Shown in pieces: positions 31,913 through 32,677 of a stretch of DNA of 32,677 nucleotides. Origin of the DNA: Brevibacterium sp. Lineage in GTDB: Bacteria > Actinomycetota > Actinomycetes > Actinomycetales > Brevibacteriaceae. The position numbers and the translations under genes were made by a program. Where the stretch lies: NCBI GenBank assembly GCA_030457025.1, contig JAKDSA010000027.1, positions 1-32,677 of the forward strand, read 5' to 3'. The number at the start of each line of letters is the position of its first letter. Position 1 is the first letter of the stretch. The notes beneath the pieces are model-generated. The model was given only the letters and a program-made list of their open reading frames with translations. It was not told the origin of the DNA and searched no databases.

Positions 31913-32654
31913 GGGTTCGGACGAGGCGAGTCCAGAGGACCCTGCTGCGCTGACCCCTGCGAGTCGGCTTGCGGCCTTCGCATCCTCACGCGGTCGCTAC
32001 TACGCGGTGATCCTCGCGGTGTTCTCTGCGGTGCTCATCATCTCCAACATCTCCGCGACGAAGGTCATCGGCTTCGGTCCCATCGTCACCGACGGCGGCG
32101 CATTCCTGTTCCCCATCGCCTATATCCTCGGCGATGTCATCAGCGAGGTCTACGGTTTCAAGGCCGCACGCAAGGCCGTCATCACCGGCTTCGGTCTGCA
32201 GATCCTGGCGACCTTCGTGTTCTGGCTCGTCCTCATCTCACCGCCGGGCCCCGGGTATGAGAATCAGGACGCGTTCGCCGCAGTCCTCGGCTTCTATCCG
32301 CGCATCGTCGCTGCCTCACTGGTCGGGTACTTCTTCGGCCAGCTGCTGAACTCCTATGTCCTCGTGGCCGTGAAGAAGCGGATGGGTGAACAGAAGCTGT
32401 GGGTCCGCCTGCTCACATCGACGGGGGTCGGCGAGTTCGTCGACACTCTGCTGTTCTGCGTCATCGCCTTCGCCGGAGTCATCCCCGGCCTCGACTTCAT
32501 CAACTACATCGTCTTCGGCTTCGTCTACAAGGTCGCCGTCGAAGTCATCCTCATGCCCGTCACCTACCGAGTCATCAATCTCGTGAAGAAGCACGAACCC
32601 AGCTACGAACTGCACGGTGGGAGCGAGGACACCGGAAGCAACACCGCCGGCTAG
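31887..32654 (+). CDS. yhhQ: Queuosine precursor transporter
   Basis: 255-aa membrane protein of the YhhQ/VUT-1 family, which imports the 7-deazaguanine precursors of queuosine. After a 35-residue cytoplasmic tail come six spans with the family segments N-I-S-A-T-K-V, F-P-I-A-Y-I-L-G-D-V-I-S-E-V-Y-G, G-E-F-V-D-T-L-L-F and V-Y-K-V-A-V-E-V. A TTG start at 31887, after GGAGGGAAGGAAA, lies 26 nt inside the end of the peptidase-YbaK gene, so translation is probably coupled. The link with a tRNA-proofreading domain upstream keeps a tRNA theme. Confidence 0.88.
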   Translation: MSKKVPKAEGSDEASPEDPAALTPASRLAAFASSRGRYYAVILAVFSAVLIISNISATKVIGFGPIVTDGGAFLFPIAYILGDVISEVYGFKAARKAVITGFGLQILATFVFWLVLISPPGPGYENQDAFAAVLGFYPRIVAASLVGYFFGQLLNSYVLVAVKKRMGEQKLWVRLLTSTGVGEFVDTLLFCVIAFAGVIPGLDFINYIVFGFVYKVAVEVILMPVTYRVINLVKKHEPSYELHGGSEDTGSNTAG

Positions 32655-32677
32655 CCGCGCTGCTTCGCGTAGTACCT
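32651..32677 (-). CDS. Possible C-terminal end of a convergent gene, cut by the window
   Basis: On the minus strand the last bases read R-Y-Y-A-K-Q-R-G-stop, with the TAG sharing bases with the yhhQ stop (CTAG). In actinobacteria a tgt (queuine tRNA-ribosyltransferase) gene often neighbours yhhQ, but eight residues cannot identify it. Confidence 0.25.
   Translation of the reverse strand, partial: RYYAKQRG

Overview
The window is a 32.7-kb stretch of a high-GC Gram-positive (actinobacterial) chromosome. The gene content fits the Micrococcales and most resembles Brevibacterium, but that genus is inferred from protein resemblance only. Supporting signs are a DUF3152 lipoprotein, a short SRP RNA, an IdeR/DtxR iron box, an HspR (HAIR) operator, many -10 boxes placed 6-7 nt before the start codon (leaderless mRNAs), and a short leader peptide of the actinobacterial H-I-D-L-x-R-x-x-S-x-x-C type. 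No tRNA, rRNA, CRISPR array, prophage or insertion sequence is visible.

Layout. 1-2014: a DGPF/YCII protein and an ECF42-type sigma factor. 2041-2127: SRP RNA. 2315-3832: a lipoprotein L,D-transpeptidase. 3861-4969 (minus): an iron-siderophore binding lipoprotein under an iron box. 5065-5734 (minus): two adjacent, badly decayed clpP paralogues. 5984-7292: a DUF6412-like small membrane protein and a second, YidC-like insertase. 7345-7992: an endonuclease III-like HhH protein. 8043-8080: a strong shared terminator. 8101-10692 (minus): a ClpC-type AAA+ unfoldase with a HAIR operator. 10743-11564 (minus): a DUF3152 metalloprotease-like lipoprotein. 11634-12949 (minus): two tandem glyoxalase-fold (VOC) paralogues.

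12956-20929 is the most interesting part. Two divergent promoters with abutting -35 boxes sit inside an inverted repeat. The rightward one starts, apparently leaderless, with a 26-residue Cys-ending leader peptide. A tightly coupled operon follows: family-5 binding protein, two permeases, a fused double ATPase, an LLM flavin monooxygenase, and a protein that fuses the two CMD/alkylhydroperoxidase-like partners normally encoded separately in this cassette. I read this as a sulfur-regulated uptake and oxidative-breakdown system for an unidentified, probably organosulfur, compound. The divergently transcribed VOC proteins may belong to the same pathway.

21033-23403: a thioredoxin-reductase-like CPYC flavoprotein and a SAM methyltransferase, divergent from an XRE-cupin regulator; the pairing suggests thiol/disulfide detoxification. 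23444-25386 (minus): an aldehyde dehydrogenase and its DUF779 partner, with a promoter bracketed by an 11-bp perfect inverted repeat. 25585-26526: a kinase-fold protein. 26615-27857 (minus): a small ORF, a GNAT acetyltransferase and an M23 peptidase. 27915-28130: a small membrane protein. 28134-29204 (minus): an AI-2E-family permease. 29312-31912: an M3 oligopeptidase fused to a YbaK deacylase domain. 31887-32654: a YhhQ queuosine-precursor transporter overlapping the fusion gene.

Start sites were chosen from ribosome-binding sites, overlaps, lipobox position and promoter geometry. All family names come from reading the protein sequence; no database search was run.
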